Shown piece after piece: positions 4,873-7,257 of a stretch of 7,257 nucleotides of DNA. A model generated the notes under the pieces. The model had not been told where the DNA came from, made no database searches, and worked only from the letters and a program-made list of their open reading frames with translations. The DNA comes from Kaftiobacterium sp035693805 (lineage in GTDB: Bacteria > Sysuimicrobiota > Sysuimicrobiia > Sysuimicrobiales > Kaftiobacteriaceae), in contig DASSGA010000138.1 of the NCBI GenBank assembly GCA_035693805.1, forward strand, positions 1 through 7,257. The letters run 5' to 3'. Both the position numbers and the translations under genes were made by a program. Positions within the stretch are counted from its first letter, which is position 1, and each line of letters opens with the position of its first letter.

Positions 4873-5838
4873 GTGACCACGCTCGTCACCCCGCGCATTC
4901 GCCCGTTCGAAGACCGGGACTATCCGGGGGTCCTGGTGGTGTGGAACGCCGTGTACGAGGATTATCCCTGGTCCGTTGAGTCGGCGCGGCACGAGGATGC
5001 CCGGTACGATGGCACGCGCCTGCATCTTCGCCGCTTCGTCGCCGAGACCGGGGGCGCGCTGGTCGGCGTGGCCGAGTTCCACCACGTCTCCCACATGTAC
5101 CATCCGCACAAGTTCTGGATCGGCCTCGACGTACATCCCGCCCACCAGGGACGCGGGATCGGCTCCGCACTCTACGACCGGCTCATGCGGGAGCTCACCT
5201 CGTACCGCCCTCAGGTCCTGTGGGTGAACGTGCGTGAGACCTTCCAGCGCAGCCTCCCCTTCCTCCAGCACCGCGGCTTCCGGGAGGTCCGGCGGGCCTG
5301 GGAATCGCGGCTCGATGTGGTTCGGTTCGATCCTGCCCCATTCCGCGCGAAAGCCGAACTCGGGGCTCGCGACATGGAGATCGTCACCGTCGCCTCCGAG
5401 CAGGCCGCGGATGCGCAGTGGCTCGAGAAGCTCTACGCCCTGCACAACGAGGTCGCCGCGGACGTCCCGCAGCCGGAACCCTACACGCCGATGACCCTGG
5501 ACGAGTTTCGCCGGCGCTGGTTCGACAACCCGGAGTACCTTCCGGACGGGCACTTCCTGGCGAAACATGAGGGGCGATACCTCGCGGAGAGCAACCTCTT
5601 CCGGAGCGCCGAACTCGAGCACGTCCTGTACCAGGGCATCACCGGCACAGCTCGCGCCGCCCGCGGCCGCGGCATCGCGCTCGCCCTCAAGCTGCGCACC
5701 ATCGAGTACGCGCGGACGCACGGCAAGCGCGAGATCCGCACCTGGAACGACACTCTCAATGCGCCGATGCTGGCGATCAACACCCAGCTCGGGTTCGTGC
5801 GCCAGCCGGCCTGGATCACCTACGAGAGGACTCTCTGA
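4873..5838 (+). CDS. Tandem GNAT-family N-acetyltransferase
   Basis: A 321-residue cytoplasmic protein made of two GNAT domains. The N-terminal one (about 7-147) has the acetyl-CoA pyrophosphate-binding motif VHPAHQGRGIGSAL (87-100) and LPFLQHRGFREV (128-139). The C-terminal one (about 170-318) has GTARAARGRGIALALKLR (258-275) followed by WNDTLNAPMLAINTQLGF (291-308), the strand 5/helix 4 ending usual in GNATs. Tandem GNATs include mycothiol synthase (MshD), but many act on small molecules, antibiotics or amino compounds, and the substrate cannot be read here. I chose GTG at 4873-4875 because RIRPFEDRDYPG, the normal domain start, follows it within ten residues and GAGAAAG lies eight bases upstream; the frame is open further up but only as a shadow of the transporter gene. 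It begins 47 bases after the transporter stop, and its TGA overlaps the next ATG (TGATG). Confidence 0.9.
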   Translation: MTTLVTPRIRPFEDRDYPGVLVVWNAVYEDYPWSVESARHEDARYDGTRLHLRRFVAETGGALVGVAEFHHVSHMYHPHKFWIGLDVHPAHQGRGIGSALYDRLMRELTSYRPQVLWVNVRETFQRSLPFLQHRGFREVRRAWESRLDVVRFDPAPFRAKAELGARDMEIVTVASEQAADAQWLEKLYALHNEVAADVPQPEPYTPMTLDEFRRRWFDNPEYLPDGHFLAKHEGRYLAESNLFRSAELEHVLYQGITGTARAARGRGIALALKLRTIEYARTHGKREIRTWNDTLNAPMLAINTQLGFVRQPAWITYERTL

Positions 5839-7106
5839 TGGCCATGCCCGTGCCGACCGCGGTTCGCGAAGACCCCTGGGAGATGGCGCTGCGGCAGTTC
5901 AACCGGGCGGCCGACCATCTGCCCCTCAAGCGCGGCATCCGCGACTTCCTCGCCTACCCCCACCGCGAGCTCACCGTGAACTTCCCGGTGAAGATGGACG
6001 ATGGCTCGGTGCGCATCTTCACCGGCTACCGCGTCCACCACAGCACAGTACTGGGACCGACGAAGGGGGGCATCCGCTACGCCCCGCAGGTCGACCTGAA
6101 CGAAGTCCGGGCCCTGGCGATGTGGATGAGCTGGAAAAGCGCGCTCATGCACCTGCCCTACGGCGGCGCGAAAGGCGGCGTGGCGGTCGATCCTACAACC
6201 CTATCCCGCACGGAGCTCGAGCACCTCACGCGCCGCTTCGCCACCGAGATCAGCGTGGTCATGGGCCCGCAGAGCGATATCCCCGCCCCCGACGTGGGCA
6301 CCAACGAGCAGATCATGGCCTGGATCATGGACACGTACAGCATGCACCGCGGCCACTCCGTGCCCGCGGTCGTCACCGGCAAGCCGGTGAGCATCGGCGG
6401 ATCGGCGGGGCGGCGCGAGGCGACCGGGCGGGGCGTGATGATCGTCACCCGCGAAGCCGCGAAAGCCCGGGGACTCGCGCTCGACCGGGCCCCCGTCGTC
6501 GTGCAGGGCTTCGGGAACGTCGGCTCGGTCTCCGCGTACCTGCTCCACGATCAGGGCTGCAAGATCGTCGGGCTCAGCGATATCTACGGGGCGATCCACA
6601 ACCCCCAGGGCCTCGATCCGCGGGCGGTCCTCGCCCACATGCGGCAGAACGGGCGGGTGGAAGGCTTCCCCGGATCGCAGGCGGTGAGCAACACCGAGCT
6701 GCTCGAGCTCCCCTGCGAAATCCTCGTCCCGGCGGCGATCGAAGGCCAGATCACGCGGTCGAACGCGGGGCGCATCCGGGCGAAGATCATCGTCGAGGGG
6801 GCGAACGGCCCGACCACGCCGGACGCGGACGACATCCTCAACGACCGGGGCATCTTCATCGTCCCCGACATCCTCGCCAACGCCGGTGGGGTGATCGTCT
6901 CCTACTTCGAGTGGGTGCAGGACCTCAGTTCGCTGTTCTGGAGCGAGGAAGAGATTAACGCGCGGCTCGAGCCGATCATGGTGCAGGCCTTCAACGGGGT
7001 GGTCCGGCTCGCCGCCGAGCGCGAGGTGGACCTGCGCACCGCCGCGCTGATCTATGCCGTCCGGCGCGTGGCGGACGCTTTGCTCATCCGCGGCATCTAC
7101 CCCTAA
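5838..7106 (+). CDS. gdhA: Glutamate dehydrogenase (Glu/Leu/Phe/Val dehydrogenase family), probably NAD-dependent
   Basis: A complete 422-residue enzyme of the hexameric small-subunit class, catalysing the reversible oxidative deamination of L-glutamate to 2-oxoglutarate and ammonia in the cytoplasm. Signatures in order: GPTKGGIRYAP (73-83, substrate-binding Lys78-region), MSWKSALMHLPYGGAKGG (97-114) with the catalytic Lys112, IPAPDVGT (148-155) with the conserved Asp152, GRREATGRGV (191-200), the dinucleotide-binding loop GFGNVGS (224-230), and EGANGPTTPDAD (320-331). An acidic residue after the second Rossmann strand (SDIYG, Asp248) favours NAD over NADP, an inference. Length is normal. The ATG at 5838 shares its A with the GNAT stop (TGATG), and GAGAGGA upstream serves as ribosome binding site; a second ATG at 5844 is an alternative start. 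Leucine or phenylalanine dehydrogenase is less likely because those are usually shorter. Confidence 0.95.
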   Translation: MAMPVPTAVREDPWEMALRQFNRAADHLPLKRGIRDFLAYPHRELTVNFPVKMDDGSVRIFTGYRVHHSTVLGPTKGGIRYAPQVDLNEVRALAMWMSWKSALMHLPYGGAKGGVAVDPTTLSRTELEHLTRRFATEISVVMGPQSDIPAPDVGTNEQIMAWIMDTYSMHRGHSVPAVVTGKPVSIGGSAGRREATGRGVMIVTREAAKARGLALDRAPVVVQGFGNVGSVSAYLLHDQGCKIVGLSDIYGAIHNPQGLDPRAVLAHMRQNGRVEGFPGSQAVSNTELLELPCEILVPAAIEGQITRSNAGRIRAKIIVEGANGPTTPDADDILNDRGIFIVPDILANAGGVIVSYFEWVQDLSSLFWSEEEINARLEPIMVQAFNGVVRLAAEREVDLRTAALIYAVRRVADALLIRGIYP

Positions 7107-7257
7107 GCGCCTGACCCTCCCGAGGCGGCGCCCTCAGGCTGGAACACCACCTTGAACGCGCGGCTGTGGGCTTTCCCCATCGCCGTCCGGAGCGCGCGGC
7201 GATAGTCCGCGAGCGGGAAGCGGTGCGTTACGAGGTGGCCGAGGTCCATCGTCCCCC
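7103..7257 (-). CDS. Zinc-type alcohol dehydrogenase/MDR family protein, C-terminal end (partial)
   Basis: A leftward frame enters from the right edge and ends at TAG (7103-7105), giving about 51 residues. The segment DLGHLVTHRFPLADYRRAL followed by RTAMGKAHSRAFKVVFQP is the C-terminal signature of medium-chain (GroES-like, zinc-dependent) dehydrogenases: the 'THRFPL' strand, the helix with Ala-Leu and the terminal Lys-Val-Val strand. The last ten residues are a Gly/Ala/Ser-rich extension (EGAASGGSGA) beyond the usual end. The zinc ligands and nucleotide-binding domain lie outside the window, so the substrate (alcohol, polyol or threonine) cannot be assigned. The gene converges with the glutamate dehydrogenase gene, and the two overlap by four bases: the CTAA at 7103-7106 supplies both stop codons. 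Confidence 0.85.
   Translation of the reverse strand, partial: GTMDLGHLVTHRFPLADYRRALRTAMGKAHSRAFKVVFQPEGAASGGSGA

Noticed and set aside
4435..5721. A 428-residue minus-strand frame
   Set aside because: Antisense shadow of the transporter and GNAT genes, with no recognisable domain or plausible start site.
5567..6958. A 463-residue plus-strand frame overlapping the GNAT and glutamate dehydrogenase genes
   Set aside because: It is an out-of-frame shadow produced by GC-rich codon use; the protein is low-complexity Arg/Pro/Gly/Ala and the true frames are well conserved enzymes.

Overview
The window is bacterial chromosomal DNA of high GC content. Both tRNA genes encode their CCA ends, several starts have strong Shine-Dalgarno sequences, there is a sigma70-type promoter, and TGA, TAG and TAA all serve as stops. 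The style (many small unknown membrane proteins, a dispersed hairpin repeat, a ferritin-like/VIT1 fusion) would fit an environmental Terrabacteria-type lineage such as Chloroflexota or Armatimonadota, but nothing here fixes the phylum.

The left part (1-2846) reads leftward. It starts with a CoA-binding (Rossmann) protein, then a short coding-like stretch interrupted by a stop, then a run of small multi-pass membrane proteins of unknown function: a 170-aa DUF2269/CopD-like protein, a 167-aa four-helix protein, a pair of overlapping frames that probably represent one split protein, and the N-terminal 83 residues of another membrane protein. Spacing and strand suggest co-transcription, at least in part. 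The gap at 2098-2372 has no intact gene but holds a strong potential hairpin and two scraps of coding-like sequence in different frames.

The middle (2965-3703) holds two leftward tRNA genes, tRNA-Tyr(GTA) then tRNA-Gly(TCC), behind a good promoter (TTGATG, 17 bp, TATAAT). A REP/MITE-like hairpin lies between them. On the plus strand is the C-terminal half of a LAGLIDADG homing endonuclease, apparently a decayed remnant, whose stop codon directly abuts the next gene.

The right part (3704-7106) is a compact rightward gene set with much stronger GC bias at third codon positions. It encodes a ferritin-like/VIT1 membrane iron transporter, a protein with two tandem GNAT acetyltransferase domains, and a glutamate dehydrogenase whose ATG overlaps the acetyltransferase stop by one base. 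A leftward gene, the C-terminal end of a zinc-type alcohol dehydrogenase, converges on it and overlaps it by four bases.

I see no clearly new defence or mobile system. The most noteworthy items are the endonuclease remnant at the tRNA/operon junction, the repeat inside the tRNA pair, the small reading frame with one in-frame TGA after the CoA-binding gene, and the uncharacterised membrane-protein cluster.
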